A DNA stretch of 64,000 bases from Corynebacterium imitans (GTDB lineage: Bacteria > Actinomycetota > Actinomycetes > Mycobacteriales > Mycobacteriaceae): the NCBI RefSeq assembly GCF_000739455.1, contig NZ_CP009211.1, positions 2,044,595 to 2,108,594 of the forward strand, written 5' to 3'. Under the pieces are notes generated by a model. It was not told where the DNA came from. It did no database searches and saw only the letters and a program-made list of their open reading frames with translations. The position numbers were made by a program, and so were the translations under genes. Each line of letters begins with the position of its first letter. Position 1 is the first letter of the stretch. Of the stretch, positions 55,383-64,000 are shown one piece after another.

Positions 55383-56813
55383 CTACAGGATCTCTCCCGG
55401 GCGGTAGTTAGCCGCGTCCGGGTACTTCTGCACCACGGCGTCGATGCGCGCGAGGACCCGGTCCACCTGGGACTCCGCCGCACCGATGAAGGCGTGGCGG
55501 TCCGCCAGCGCCTCTTCCAGCTGGGCCAGGTCGAGCGGCAGGCGCTCATCGTTAGCCAGGCGCTCGATCAGGTTCTGCTCGGCGCCGTGCTCGCGCATGT
55601 CCAGCGCCATCGCGACCGCGTTTTCTTTGATCACCTCGTGCGCGGTCTCGCGGCCGACCCCGGCGCGCACCGCCGCCATGAGAATGCGGGTGGTGGCCAA
55701 GAACGGCAGGTAGCGGTCGAGCTCGCGGTTGATCATGGCCGGGAAGGCACCGAACTCGTCGAGCACGGTGAGGAAGGTTTCCAACTGGCCGTCGATGGCG
55801 AAGAAGGCGTCCGGCAGCGCGACGCGGCGCACCACGGAGCAGAACACGTCGCCCTCGTTCCACTGCTGGCCCGCCAGGTCGGCGACCATGGTGAGGTAGC
55901 CGCGCAGGATGACCTGGAAACCGCCGACGCGCTCGCAGGAGCGCGCATTCATCTTGTGCGGCATGGCCGAGGAGCCGACCTGGCCTTCCTTGAAGCCCTC
56001 GGTGACAACCTCGTTGCCCGCCATGAGACGGATGGTGGTGGCCAGCGAGGACGGCCCGGCGGCGAGCTGCACGAGCGCGGAGATCGCCTCAAAATCCAGC
56101 GAGCGCGGGTAGACCTGGCCCACCGAATCGAAGACGGTGTCAAAGCCGAGGTGGTGCGCGACCTTGGTTTCCAGCTCGGCGAGCTTCGCCTCGTCGCCGT
56201 CCATCAGGTCGAGCATGTCCTGGGCAGTACCCATCGGGCCCTTGATGCCGCGCAGCCGGTAGCCGTCGAGCAGCGACTCGATGCGGGCGACCGCCACCAG
56301 GATCTCGTCGGCAGCGGACGCGAAGCGCTTGCCCAGCGTGGTGGCCTGGGCGGCAACGTTGTGGGAGCGCCCAGCCATCACGAGCGACTTATATGCATCG
56401 GCGCGGTTGCCCACAGCCTTGAGCAGCGCGACCGACTTATTGCGCACGAGCTCGAGCGCGCGCACGATCTGCAGCTGCTCGACGTTCTCGGTCAGGTCGC
56501 GGCTGGTCATACCCTTGTGGATGTGCTCGTGGCCGGCGAGCGCGTTGAACTCCTCGATGCGCGCCTTCACATCGTGGCGGGTCACGCGCTCGCGATCCGC
56601 AATCGAGTCAAGATCGACTTGGTCGATGACGGCCTCGTAGGCGTCGATAGCCTCTTGCGGGATCTCCACGCCGAGCTCACGCTGCGCGCGCATGACAGCG
56701 ATCCACAGCTGCCGCTCGAGGATGATCTTGTGCTCGGCGCTCCACAACTTCGCCATCTCCGGCGAAGCGTAGCGGTTGGACAGGACGTTGGGGTTTGCAG
56801 GCTTTTTAGTCAC
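55383..56813 (-). CDS. purB: Adenylosuccinate lyase (PurB)
   Basis: It cleaves SAICAR and adenylosuccinate in purine synthesis. 476 aa, all-helical fumarase/aspartase superfamily. The catalytic signature SSAMPHKMNARSCE and the HEHIHKGMTSRDLTENVEQ His/Thr region are present. Start is GTG at 56813 with GATAAT seven bases upstream and no Shine-Dalgarno (leaderless). It follows purD by 25 nt on the same strand but has its own promoter. Confidence 0.96.
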   Translation of the reverse strand: MTKKPANPNVLSNRYASPEMAKLWSAEHKIILERQLWIAVMRAQRELGVEIPQEAIDAYEAVIDQVDLDSIADRERVTRHDVKARIEEFNALAGHEHIHKGMTSRDLTENVEQLQIVRALELVRNKSVALLKAVGNRADAYKSLVMAGRSHNVAAQATTLGKRFASAADEILVAVARIESLLDGYRLRGIKGPMGTAQDMLDLMDGDEAKLAELETKVAHHLGFDTVFDSVGQVYPRSLDFEAISALVQLAAGPSSLATTIRLMAGNEVVTEGFKEGQVGSSAMPHKMNARSCERVGGFQVILRGYLTMVADLAGQQWNEGDVFCSVVRRVALPDAFFAIDGQLETFLTVLDEFGAFPAMINRELDRYLPFLATTRILMAAVRAGVGRETAHEVIKENAVAMALDMREHGAEQNLIERLANDERLPLDLAQLEEALADRHAFIGAAESQVDRVLARIDAVVQKYPDAANYRPGEIL

Positions 56814-56838
56814 GCGCCCAATTATCGCACATCAGGGG

Positions 56839-58104
56839 CTATTGCTTCTCGACGCTCACCTCACCGGCCACCGCACGCCGCCCAATATCCTTGCGGTAGA
56901 AGGACCCGCGCATCTCAATCCCCTCGATGACGCGGTAGGCATCCGCCACCGCCTCCTCCAGCGTCGCACCGCGGCCGAGCACGTTGAGCACGCGCCCACC
57001 TGCGGAGACGTAGCCCGCGTCCGTGCGCTTCGTGCCAGCGTGCAGCACCTTGTCCGGGTTGTCCAGCTCCGCGCCGGTGATCGCATCGCCCTTGACCGGG
57101 CTGGCCGGGTAGTTCTCCGCAGCGAGCACGACCGTGGCGGCAAAGCCGTCCTCCCACTCGAGCGGTGCGAGATCCGCCAGCGTGCCGGTAGCCACGGCGT
57201 AGAGCACCGTGTCCAGCGGAGTCTTCAAAAGCGAGAGCACCGGTTGGGTCTCCGGGTCGCCGAAGCGAGCGTTGAACTCCACCACCGACGGGCCCTCACT
57301 CCCCCACGCCGCACCGACGTAGAGCAGGCCCTGGTACGGGATGCCGCGGGCGACCATCTCGCGTGCGACCGGGCGGGCGATCTCGTCGACGATGCGCTCC
57401 ACGCCGCCTTCGGGCAGCCACGGCAGCGGGGTGTAGGCACCCATGCCGCCAGTGTTCGGGCCCTCGTCGTTGTCGTAGGCGCGCTTGTGGTCCTGGGCAG
57501 GCAACAGCGGGACGACCGTCTCGCCATCAACCAGGCAGAACAGGGACACCTCGGGGCCTTCAAGGAAGGACTCGAAGAGCACCGGGTTGCCGGCCTCAAG
57601 CACCGCGTTCGCGTGGGCTGCGGCCTCCGCCCGGTCCGTGGTGACTACGACGCCCTTACCACCGGCCAGCCCGTCGTCCTTGACCACGTAGTTCGGGCCG
57701 AACTGCTCCAGCGCAGACTCCACGCCCGCAGTGCCCTCCTCCGGGGTGACGCGGAGTGCGCGGGCCGTCGCCACGCCGGCTGCGGCCATCACGTCCTTGG
57801 CAAAGGCCTTCGACCCCTCGAGCTGGGCCGCCTCCTGCGTCGGGCCAAAGACCGGGATGCCCGCCTCACGCAGCGCGTCGGCAGCGCCTGCGACCAGAGG
57901 CACCTCCGGACCGATAACGACGAGCTCCGCGTCAACCTCTTTGGCTAGGTCGACGATGGGCTGGGGCGTTAAAGCGTCGATAGGCAGGCACTTCGCCAGC
58001 GATTCCATACCTGCATTGCCGGGCGCGACAAAGAGTTCGTTGCCGGCAAGTCCTTTGAGCAGGGCGTGTTCACGGCCGCCCGAACCGATAACAAGGATGC
58101 GCAT
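56839..58104 (-). CDS. purD: Phosphoribosylamine-glycine ligase (PurD)
   Basis: The ATP-grasp enzyme that makes GAR from phosphoribosylamine, glycine and ATP. 421 aa. [50 protein letters not shown], and [14 protein letters not shown] are diagnostic. The frame is open to 58233; the ATG at 58104 with TAAGTT seven bases upstream is chosen (leaderless). It is divergent from the HIT gene, 31 bp apart. Confidence 0.96.
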   Translation of the reverse strand: MRILVIGSGGREHALLKGLAGNELFVAPGNAGMESLAKCLPIDALTPQPIVDLAKEVDAELVVIGPEVPLVAGAADALREAGIPVFGPTQEAAQLEGSKAFAKDVMAAAGVATARALRVTPEEGTAGVESALEQFGPNYVVKDDGLAGGKGVVVTTDRAEAAAHANAVLEAGNPVLFESFLEGPEVSLFCLVDGETVVPLLPAQDHKRAYDNDEGPNTGGMGAYTPLPWLPEGGVERIVDEIARPVAREMVARGIPYQGLLYVGAAWGSEGPSVVEFNARFGDPETQPVLSLLKTPLDTVLYAVATGTLADLAPLEWEDGFAATVVLAAENYPASPVKGDAITGAELDNPDKVLHAGTKRTDAGYVSAGGRVLNVLGRGATLEEAVADAYRVIEGIEMRGSFYRKDIGRRAVAGEVSVEKQ

Positions 58105-58135
58105 GGCCTCAAACTTACAGGTACGGTTTGAGAGT

Positions 58136-58537
58136 ATGAGCACAGTCTTCACAAAAATCATCAACGGCGAGATCCCCGGCCGCTTCGTGTACAAGGACGA
58201 GGACGTCGCCGCCTTCCTCACCATCGAGCCCATCGCCTACGGCCACACGCTCGTCGTGCCGGTCAAGGAGGTGGACAAGTGGACAGATATTGAGCCCGAG
58301 CTGTGGGCCAAGATGAACGCGGTGGCACAGCGCATCGGTAGCGCGATCGTGAGCGAGTTCGACTGCGAGCGCGCCGGTTACCTCATCGCCGGTTTCGAGG
58401 TCCCGCACGCGCACATCCACGTCTTCCCCGCCAACGACATGTCCGGCTACAACCTGGCCAGCGTCATGCGCGCCGACGAGACGGATCCGGCAAAGATGGA
58501 CGCAGCCGCCGAGACGCTGCGTAACGCGATCGGTTAG
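58136..58537 (+). CDS. HIT-family nucleotide-binding protein
   Basis: A 133-aa histidine-triad hydrolase. The triad motif is in PHAHIHVFP (H-x-H-x-H), preceded by the beta-strands [24 protein letters not shown] and [12 protein letters not shown]. Such proteins hydrolyse nucleoside phosphoramidates or AMP-lysine-type adducts. TACGGT lies eight bases before the ATG (leaderless). An open frame reaching back into purD is not used. Confidence 0.9.
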   Translation: MSTVFTKIINGEIPGRFVYKDEDVAAFLTIEPIAYGHTLVVPVKEVDKWTDIEPELWAKMNAVAQRIGSAIVSEFDCERAGYLIAGFEVPHAHIHVFPANDMSGYNLASVMRADETDPAKMDAAAETLRNAIG

Positions 58538-58547
58538 ATGGTTTTCT

Positions 58548-58773
58548 AAACGGAGCTAGCTCCATTTGCACGGGAGCGGCCTGGAAAACCCCAGGTCGCG
58601 CGATCCCGGTTGTGCCAAATGGAGCTAGCTCCTTTTGTTGTGCCTCGCTGGCAAACTCCCTGGTCGCGCGAAACCGAAAACTCCAAATGGAGCTAGCTCC
58701 ATTTACACCCAACGCGCCACCAAAACCGCAGGTCGCCACTTGACCGCAACTCCAAACGGAGCTAGCTCCATTT
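58548..58773. repeat. Four-copy palindromic repeat array (68-69 bp period), group B
   Basis: Four 20-bp palindromes of the type AAATGGAGCTAGCTCCATTT start at 58548, 58617, 58685 and 58754. The spacers between them are 49, 48 and 49 nt and are related to each other (shared AGGTCGCGCG or CTGGTCGCGCG core, and AAAxCC). The same unit occurs once, inverted, at 43420-43500. The copies differ only at the outer bases (C/T and A/G/T). No protein gene overlaps it. Confidence 0.9.
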
Positions 58774-58775
58774 AC

Positions 58776-58841
58776 GCCAACGCCGAAACCGCCAGGAGCC
58801 AACGCCGAAACCGCCAGGAGCCAACGCCGAAACCGCCAGCA
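58776..58841. repeat. Three tandem 22-bp repeats
   Basis: GCCAACGCCGAAACCGCC followed by AGGA (twice) or AGCA (third) recurs three times head to tail, directly after the palindromic array. It ends 40 nt before the stop of phoS on the other strand. Probably a simple tandem duplication. Confidence 0.85.
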
Positions 58842-58880
58842 GCAGTCACCCAAAATCACCGGAAGCCGCCAGCGCCCCCC

Positions 58881-60413
58881 CTAACGCTCGCCCTCGTCGT
58901 TCTCCTTATTCCCCCGCTTGGCATCCTTGGACTTGCCCTTAGACTTCGTCTTCGACTTCGCCGCCTTACCCTTCGTCTTGTCCTTCGCACCCGCCGCAGG
59001 GGCATCCTCCTCCACCTTGTGGAGCAGCGGCAGGGAGATGACAAAGGTCGCGCCCTCGCCAGGGGCGGTCTGCACGGTGATGGTGCCCTCGTGTTGTTCG
59101 ATGAGCGACTTGGTAATCGCCAGACCCAGGCCGGAACCGCCGCCACCGGCGCGGTTTCGGGAGGCGTCGGCGCGGTAGAAGCGGTCGAAGATACGCGCCG
59201 CGTCCTCTTCGGACATGCCCTTGCCGTTATCCGCGACCTCGAGCACGACGCGGTCAAGGTTCTCGCGCAGTCTAATCACCACGTCCACCTCGGGCCCGCC
59301 GTGTTTGAAAGCGTTGTTGATCAGGTTCATCAGCACCTGGTGGAGGCGGTCCGGGTCGCCGTTGACTTCGGCGGCACGGAGGCACTGATCATCCACCTCA
59401 ATGGAGCGCTCGGGGTACGCCGCCCGTGCCGAGGAGACGGCCGCGTCGACAATCTTTTGCATCTCCACGGTCTTCCGGTCCAGGCGGGTGCCCTCCGCGC
59501 GGGTGAGTGCCAGCAGGTCTTCGACCAGCAGTTGCATGCGGCCGGATTCTTCCTCGATCTTGTCGATGACCATGTCTGCGTCCGGCGCCATCCCCTTGCG
59601 GTAGAGCTCGGCGTAGCCGCGAACACTGGTCAGCGGCGTGCGCAGCTCGTGGGAGGCGTCGCCGACAAAGCGGCGCATCTGCTCCTCCTTCGCCTGCGCG
59701 TCGTTGACGGATTCCTGCAGCTGGGTGACCATCGTGTTGACCGCGTACGACAGTTTGCCCACTTCGGTCTCCCGCGACCATGCGGGCACGCGCCGATCTA
59801 CGTCGCCGTCGGCAATGGCCAGGGCGGTTTGCTCCACCTCGCGCAGCGGCGCCAGCGAGCGCCGCACCAACGTACGCGCAGCCAGGGCGATGCCGATCAC
59901 CGCGGTAAGTCCCAGGGTCGCTTCCACCACTGCGAGCCAGCGCAAGATGCGCTCCTCGGATTCGAGCCGCTTGGCCACCAGCGTGATGGTGCCGTCATCG
60001 CTTTTCGACGCCAACGCCCGCCACTTCACCAGCTCCTCCGAACTATCCACGTTCTTGGAGTTGATCGTTTGCGGCGAGTCCAGCACCGTGAGCTGTTCCC
60101 AGTCCGGCGGGTTACCGCGCGGAGTGTAGCGGGAGAAGGGGTACGGGTAGCCGGGGAACCACGTGGCCTGGGCGAACTCGCTGGGCACGCCGATCGACGG
60201 GATCCAGGTCCCCTGCCCCGCCCAGGTGTCGATCCCCTCTTCGAGCTGCTCGTCCACGCGCTGCGTCAGGATGCCGCGCATGAGGAAGTAGACCGTGGCG
60301 AAGCTCAGCAGAATGCCAAGCGTTGCCACGAAGACCACCATGGAGACGAGCTGCTTCTCCAGCGGCTTGCTCGCCTGGTTGTATGACTTGGCGGTGAAGC
60401 GGTTGACCGTCAT
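58881..60413 (-). CDS. phoS: Phosphate-responsive sensor histidine kinase (PhoS)
   Basis: A 510-aa membrane kinase. The first membrane helix (VVFVATLGILLSFATVYFLM, about 26-45), an extracellular sensor (about 46-165), a second helix (about 166-188), HAMP, the phosphorylated His in FVGDASHELRTPLTS, and the ATPase boxes NLINNAFKHG, VADNGKGM and GSGLGLAITKSL are in order. It ends with a lysine-rich, low-complexity tail of about 45 residues (KDKTKGKAAKSKTKSKG), unusual for kinases. AAGGG precedes the ATG. It follows phoR by 12 nt. The name follows C. glutamicum, where PhoS is the kinase and PhoR the regulator. Confidence 0.9.
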   Translation of the reverse strand: MTVNRFTAKSYNQASKPLEKQLVSMVVFVATLGILLSFATVYFLMRGILTQRVDEQLEEGIDTWAGQGTWIPSIGVPSEFAQATWFPGYPYPFSRYTPRGNPPDWEQLTVLDSPQTINSKNVDSSEELVKWRALASKSDDGTITLVAKRLESEERILRWLAVVEATLGLTAVIGIALAARTLVRRSLAPLREVEQTALAIADGDVDRRVPAWSRETEVGKLSYAVNTMVTQLQESVNDAQAKEEQMRRFVGDASHELRTPLTSVRGYAELYRKGMAPDADMVIDKIEEESGRMQLLVEDLLALTRAEGTRLDRKTVEMQKIVDAAVSSARAAYPERSIEVDDQCLRAAEVNGDPDRLHQVLMNLINNAFKHGGPEVDVVIRLRENLDRVVLEVADNGKGMSEEDAARIFDRFYRADASRNRAGGGGSGLGLAITKSLIEQHEGTITVQTAPGEGATFVISLPLLHKVEEDAPAAGAKDKTKGKAAKSKTKSKGKSKDAKRGNKENDEGER

Positions 60414-60425
60414 AGACCCTTGAAA

Positions 60426-61133
60426 CTACTGGCGCGGGGTGCGCAGCACGTAGCCGACGCCGCGGACGGTCTGGATCAGCGGCACATCGCCGGTGTCGAT
60501 CTTGCGGCGCAGGTAGGAAATGTAAGACTCGACCACGTTGCCGTCGCCGCCGAAGTCGTAGTGCCACACGTTGTCCAGAATCTTCGCCTTGGACAGCACA
60601 ACCTCTGCGTTGAGCATGAGGTAGCGCAGCAGGTTGAACTCGGTCGGAGAGAGGTCGATAATCTCGCCGGCCTTGGTGACCTCGTGCGTCTCATCGTTGA
60701 GCGTCAGGTCGGCGTAGCGGATGGTGCCGTCCTGGTTCTCGTCGTCGGTGACGTTGCCGCGGCGCAGGATCACGCGCAGGCGGGTAATGACCTCCTCGAG
60801 GGAGAAGGGCTTGGTCACGTAGTCGTCGGCGCCGATGGTCAGGCCGTGGATTCGGTCCTCCACCGCGTCCTTGGCGGTAAGGAAGAGCACCGGGCCGTCG
60901 AGGCCTTCCTGGCGCAGCTTGCCCAGCAGCTCGAAGCCGTCCATGCCCGGCATCATCACGTCCAGGATGTAGGCGTCCGGTCGGTACTCGCGAGCAATGG
61001 TGAGCGCCTCCTGGCCGGAGTTCGCGCTTTCCACCTCGAAGCCCTGGAACTTCAGGGAGACGGTAATCAGCTCGACGATATTCGGTTCATCATCAACCAC
61101 GAGGACCTTGATGCCCTGGTTGGTATCAGCCAT
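60426..61133 (-). CDS. phoR: Phosphate-starvation response regulator (PhoR)
   Basis: A 235-aa OmpR/PhoB-type regulator. The receiver domain (about 10-120) has the acidic pair in VLVVDDEPN, the phospho-Asp in YILDVMMPGMDG, the switch Thr in LFLTAKD and Lys in YVTKPF. The winged-helix domain (about 140-235) ends with VRGVGYVLRTPRQ. AAGGAG eight bases before the ATG at 61133 fixes the start; the open frame extends upstream without a site. It is the first gene of phoR-phoS. Expected targets include the pst operon in this window. Confidence 0.93.
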   Translation of the reverse strand: MADTNQGIKVLVVDDEPNIVELITVSLKFQGFEVESANSGQEALTIAREYRPDAYILDVMMPGMDGFELLGKLRQEGLDGPVLFLTAKDAVEDRIHGLTIGADDYVTKPFSLEEVITRLRVILRRGNVTDDENQDGTIRYADLTLNDETHEVTKAGEIIDLSPTEFNLLRYLMLNAEVVLSKAKILDNVWHYDFGGDGNVVESYISYLRRKIDTGDVPLIQTVRGVGYVLRTPRQ

Positions 61134-61257
61134 GTCTAGTACTCCTTTTTGTGGGAACAGCAAGTGACCATTTAACTCCCCACCACTGTACGTTTCCTGA
61201 ACGTTGTCTTGGGGGTGACAAGTAATAGTGGGGGTAATAACAAAGAGCGCAGACGAC

Positions 61258-61285
61258 AAACCCCTCACCGGTAAGTGAGGGGTTT
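61258..61285 (-). terminator. Terminator hairpin after tRNA-Thr
   Basis: On the minus strand AAACCCCTCAC pairs with GTGAGGGGTTT (11 bp, six-base loop), eight nt 3' of tRNA-Thr. The stem ends in TTT and is followed by GTCGTC, so the T tract is short. Confidence 0.75.
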
Positions 61286-61293
61286 GTGGACCG

Positions 61294-61366
61294 AGCTGGA
61301 GACGAGACTTGAACTCGCAACCTACGCATTACAAGTGCGTTGCGCTACCGATTGCGCCACTCCAGC
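61294..61366 (-). tRNA. tRNA-Thr (TGT)
   Basis: A 73-nt cloverleaf on the minus strand. The acceptor is GCTGGAG/CTCCAGC, the anticodon loop CTTGTAA (anticodon TGT), and the T-arm GTTCAAGTC. CCA is not encoded. Confidence 0.96.
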
Positions 61367-61434
61367 AGTGCCCACAAATTCTACACACCGCCCCGTAGGT
61401 GCGCGAAATAGCGTCACCAGATAGTGTTTCGGCT

Positions 61435-62913
61435 GTGACGAAAGTAGAGCAGCTCTGGCAGCGATTTCGGGGATCGCGCAGCCACGTCGCAACGATTGAC
61501 GCGGCCCGCACCTCCCCGCCCCCATCGGTCCTCGCCCCGGTCGACCTCACCGATCCCACGCAGGTGGCCGCGGTGATGAACATCGGCGCTCGCATCGGCG
61601 AGATCCTCATTGCCAATGGCACGACGTCTTCGGATGCGATCGCCCAGATCCGCACGGTCATCTCCGCGTACGGCCTGCACTATTGCCACGTCGACATCAC
61701 GGTCAACACGATCACGATGAACACGATCATCGGCATTGAGCGGCGCACGCCGGTCAATGTCTTCCGCGTGGTCACGATGATGAGCGAGAACTACCGCAAG
61801 CTGCAGGAGGCGGACCGGCTCATGCGCTCGATCCGCGCCGGCGCCACTCGCCCGGAGGTCGCGGAGAAGATCCTCGACGACATCGAGAACGAGCCCATCC
61901 CGTACCGCAACGCCCGCAACCTCGCAGGCTGGACGGTCATGGGTGCCTCAGTGTCCATCCTCTTGGGTGGAGACCTGCTGATGGCACTGGTCGGCGGGCT
62001 GACCGCCTTCCTCATCATGGGCTTTAACAAGGTCCTGTCGCACAACTCGCTGCCCTACTTCTACCACTGCGTCCTCGGCGGCTTCCTCGCCACGATCCCG
62101 GCCGCGCTCTTCTACGACTTCTCCGCATCCATCGGCCACACGATCGTGCCGAGCCAGGTCATCGCCTCGGGCATTATTGTGCTGCTCGCAGGACTCACGC
62201 TGGTGCAATCGCTTTTCGACGGCATCACGGGCTCCCCCGTCACCGCCGCCTCCCGCTTCTTCCAGACCATGCTGTCCTCCGGCGGCATCGTCGCCGGCGT
62301 GGCGATCGGCTTGTACTTCGCCGAGCGCATGGGCGTCGGGCTACCACCGCTGGAGACGATGCTGGGCAAGCCTTCCTTGGGCAGCGCAGGCTGGCGCATC
62401 CTCGGCGGGGCGCTGGCCTCGGCGTCATTCGCGGTGACGTGCTTTGCGGAGCGCCAGGCCGTCATCGTCTCAGGGCTGACCGCCGCGGCGGGTTCCACGA
62501 TCTACTACGTCTTCCTCATCCCCCTGGGCACGGACGCCTTCCTCGCCACCACGGCCTGCGCGATCGTGATTGGCCTGGCCGGTGGTTTGATTTCCCGTAG
62601 CCTGCTGATCAACCCGGTGATTACCGCGGTCGCTGGCGTCACTCCTTTCTTGCCTGGTTCCGGCATCTATCGCGGGCTTTACGCGGTGCTCAACGAGCAG
62701 ATGGTGGTGGGCATGTCGAACATCTTCACCGCGATCGCCACCTGTATGGCGTTGGCCGGCGGCGTGATCTTCGGCGAGTGGGTGGCACGCCGGATCCGCC
62801 GCCCCCAGCTCTACATTCCGTACCGGGCCTTTAAGCGCGCGGGCCGCCTGACTTTCCAGCAGATTCGCCGCGCGGAGGCGGCCGCCCGGCGGCCGAGGCG
62901 TCGCCGCCACTAG
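61435..62913 (+). CDS. thrE: Threonine/serine exporter (ThrE)
   Basis: A 492-aa inner-membrane exporter, close to the 489 aa of C. glutamicum ThrE. The N-terminal hydrophilic domain (about 1-150, with IGARIGEILIANGTTSSDAI and YGLHYCHVDITVNTI) precedes about ten membrane helices (for example GGDLLMALVGGLTAFLIMGF). A basic C-terminal tail ends the protein. The start is GTG at 61435, with TAGTGT seven bases upstream (leaderless); the ORF opens earlier but without a site. Confidence 0.93.
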   Translation: MTKVEQLWQRFRGSRSHVATIDAARTSPPPSVLAPVDLTDPTQVAAVMNIGARIGEILIANGTTSSDAIAQIRTVISAYGLHYCHVDITVNTITMNTIIGIERRTPVNVFRVVTMMSENYRKLQEADRLMRSIRAGATRPEVAEKILDDIENEPIPYRNARNLAGWTVMGASVSILLGGDLLMALVGGLTAFLIMGFNKVLSHNSLPYFYHCVLGGFLATIPAALFYDFSASIGHTIVPSQVIASGIIVLLAGLTLVQSLFDGITGSPVTAASRFFQTMLSSGGIVAGVAIGLYFAERMGVGLPPLETMLGKPSLGSAGWRILGGALASASFAVTCFAERQAVIVSGLTAAAGSTIYYVFLIPLGTDAFLATTACAIVIGLAGGLISRSLLINPVITAVAGVTPFLPGSGIYRGLYAVLNEQMVVGMSNIFTAIATCMALAGGVIFGEWVARRIRRPQLYIPYRAFKRAGRLTFQQIRRAEAAARRPRRRRH

Positions 62914-62967
62914 CTTTGGCGTAGAATCGCGGTTTGAGATTGTGTCTTATTCAAGGAGGAACCCGTA

Positions 62968-63342
62968 GTGCCACCGAAGATCACCGACTCCCGCCCCTCG
63001 CCAGAGGCCATCAATGAGATGGAGGAGCAGACCGCTTCCGGCGCCCGGCGAATCGTGGCAACGTACGCCGAGGACTTCTTCGACGGGGTGACCCTGATGT
63101 CCATGCTGGGCGTTGAACCGAAGGGCTTTAACTACAAGAAGTACGCCGAGGAAATCCTGGGCGACGAGGACGAGGAAGCCACCGGCTCGACCGCGAAGAA
63201 GAAGGCGACCAAGAAAAAGGCCACCAAGAAGAAGGCGACCAAGAAAAAGGCTACGAAGAAGAAAGCCACCAAGAAGAAAGCCACGAAGAAAAAGGCTACG
63301 AAGAAGAAGGCCACCAAGAAGAAGACGGCGAAGAAGTCCTAA
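62968..63342 (+). CDS. Lysine-rich histone H1-like protein
   Basis: A 124-aa protein. An N-terminal 65-residue part ([20 protein letters not shown], then [32 protein letters not shown]) is followed by an acidic hinge (GDEDEEATG) and about ten repeats of KKKAT to the end. The tail resembles histone H1 or chlamydial Hc1 and probably binds nucleic acid. AAGGAGGAACCCGTA before the GTG is a strong ribosome-binding site. otsA begins three nt after the stop, suggesting co-transcription. The codons of the tail alternate AAG/AAA but keep the amino acids, so selection acts on the protein. Confidence 0.85.
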   Translation: MPPKITDSRPSPEAINEMEEQTASGARRIVATYAEDFFDGVTLMSMLGVEPKGFNYKKYAEEILGDEDEEATGSTAKKKATKKKATKKKATKKKATKKKATKKKATKKKATKKKATKKKTAKKS

Positions 63343-63344
63343 GC

Positions 63345-64000
63345 GTGTACGACTTTGTGGTGGTGGCCAACCGGCTGCCCGTCGACCGCGTGGGGGGTCG
63401 CTGGCAGGCCTCCCCGGGCGGGCTCGTTGCGGCGCTCGCACCGGTGCTGCGTGCCCGCGGCGGCTGCTGGGTGGGGTGGCCCGGCGAGACCAACACCTCG
63501 CTTGCACCCTTTAGTGCGGGCGGGATCGAGCTTGTGCCCGTGCCCCTCGATGAGGCGGATTACACCGACTTCTACGAGGGGTTTTCCAACTCCACGCTGT
63601 GGCCGCTCTACCACGACCTGATTGTTGCGCCGCAGTACCACCAGGCGTGGTGGGAGCGTTACGTGGCGGTGAATGAGCGTTTTGCGTTGAGCGTCGAAAA
63701 GCAAGCGGCGCACGGTGCCACGGTGTGGGTGCAGGACTACCAGCTGCAGCTGGTTCCGGGACTTCTGCGCGAGCGCCGCCCGGACCTCAAGATCGGATTC
63801 TTCCTGCACATCCCTTTCCCCTCGCCGGACCTGTTCCGGCAGCTGCCGTGGCGCGAGGAGATCCTGAGCTCGCTTCAGGCCTGCGATTTGATCGGTTTCC
63901 AGCGAGGCACCGACGAGCAGAATTTCCGCGGGCTGCTGCCTGCCGACGCCCGCGTGCGCACCGGCACGTTCCCCATCTCCATCGACCCAGACGCCGTGGC
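63345..64000 (+). CDS. otsA: Trehalose-6-phosphate synthase (OtsA), N-terminal part
   Basis: A glycosyltransferase-20 enzyme making trehalose-6-phosphate from UDP-glucose and glucose-6-phosphate. About 218 residues are in the window; the gene continues to the right. [12 protein letters not shown] (substrate loop), [30 protein letters not shown] with the catalytic-site Asp-Tyr, and [19 protein letters not shown] are diagnostic. The start is the GTG at 63345, three nt after the preceding stop; the ribosome-binding site is weak. Trehalose serves as compatible solute and as precursor of corynomycolate carriers. Confidence 0.93.
   Translation, partial: MYDFVVVANRLPVDRVGGRWQASPGGLVAALAPVLRARGGCWVGWPGETNTSLAPFSAGGIELVPVPLDEADYTDFYEGFSNSTLWPLYHDLIVAPQYHQAWWERYVAVNERFALSVEKQAAHGATVWVQDYQLQLVPGLLRERRPDLKIGFFLHIPFPSPDLFRQLPWREEILSSLQACDLIGFQRGTDEQNFRGLLPADARVRTGTFPISIDPDAV

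Noticed and set aside
58548..58773. CRISPR array
   Set aside because: Period and palindromes look CRISPR-like, but the spacers are related to each other, a copy occurs elsewhere, and no cas gene is present.

Overview
The window is a high-GC actinobacterial chromosome segment, almost certainly from a Corynebacterium. RamA, the mycothiol enzyme MshD, the PhoS/PhoR pair, ThrE, OtsA and the DUF3073 and UPF0678 proteins occur together here as they do in that genus. Many genes have a TANNNT -10 box 6-8 nt in front of the start codon and no Shine-Dalgarno, the actinobacterial leaderless pattern. No prophage, insertion sequence or CRISPR array is visible.

Layout: (1) 1-4250: 5' part of a 16S rRNA gene with its leader and promoter, then murA and the acetate regulator ramA. 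(2) 4430-6820: cysteine biosynthesis (cysK, cysE), both preceded by a similar small palindrome, then a small GNAT protein and tRNA-Phe/tRNA-Asp. (3) 6938-18708: a histidine-utilisation (hut) island. It holds hutI, hutU, hutH, an IclR regulator (hutR), hutG and two paralogous YjiH-type membrane proteins. Between hutU and hutH lies a three-gene module: a CaiB-type CoA-transferase, an acyl-CoA dehydrogenase and one YjiH protein. The module and hutU carry the same 18-bp operator exactly 18 bp upstream of the proposed -35 box. (4) 18934-25151: three tandem paralogues of a secreted, membrane-anchored von Willebrand factor A protein. (5) 25313-27668: tRNAs, a copper-type CsoR and a succinyl-CoA:acetate CoA-transferase. 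(6) 27969-34233: dusB, phoU and the pstSCAB phosphate transporter with a PHO-box-like direct repeat. (7) 34465-47058: mshD, an LmeA-like protein, nitrobindin, pabC, ygfZ, DUF3073, purM-purF, an SCP-like protein, a double-hotdog thioesterase and purS-purQ-purL. (8) 47253-53738: an ExeM/NucH nuclease with collagen-like segments, a DUF2334 protein and oligopeptidase B. (9) 53765-64000: purC, a lipoprotein, purB, purD, a HIT protein, phoS/phoR, tRNA-Thr, thrE, a lysine-rich histone-like protein and the start of otsA.

How the genes work together: histidine is degraded to glutamate and formamide by HutH, HutU, HutI and HutG under HutR. The inserted CoA module could feed urocanate into the same route from a saturated precursor such as imidazole propionate; this is an inference and the most interesting hypothesis in the window. 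PhoS/PhoR probably control pstSCAB through the PHO box, with PhoU as modulator. RamA may control itself and the acetate CoA-transferase through G/C-run sites. Purine synthesis genes are scattered in five loci (purMF, purSQL, purC, purB, purD).

Two intergenic regions (43352-43640 and 58538-58850) carry unusual repeats. One is a family of 20-bp palindromes at a 68-69 bp period with related spacers, found in both places and in opposite orientation. Another is a long inverted repeat built from ACGTAGCC units.
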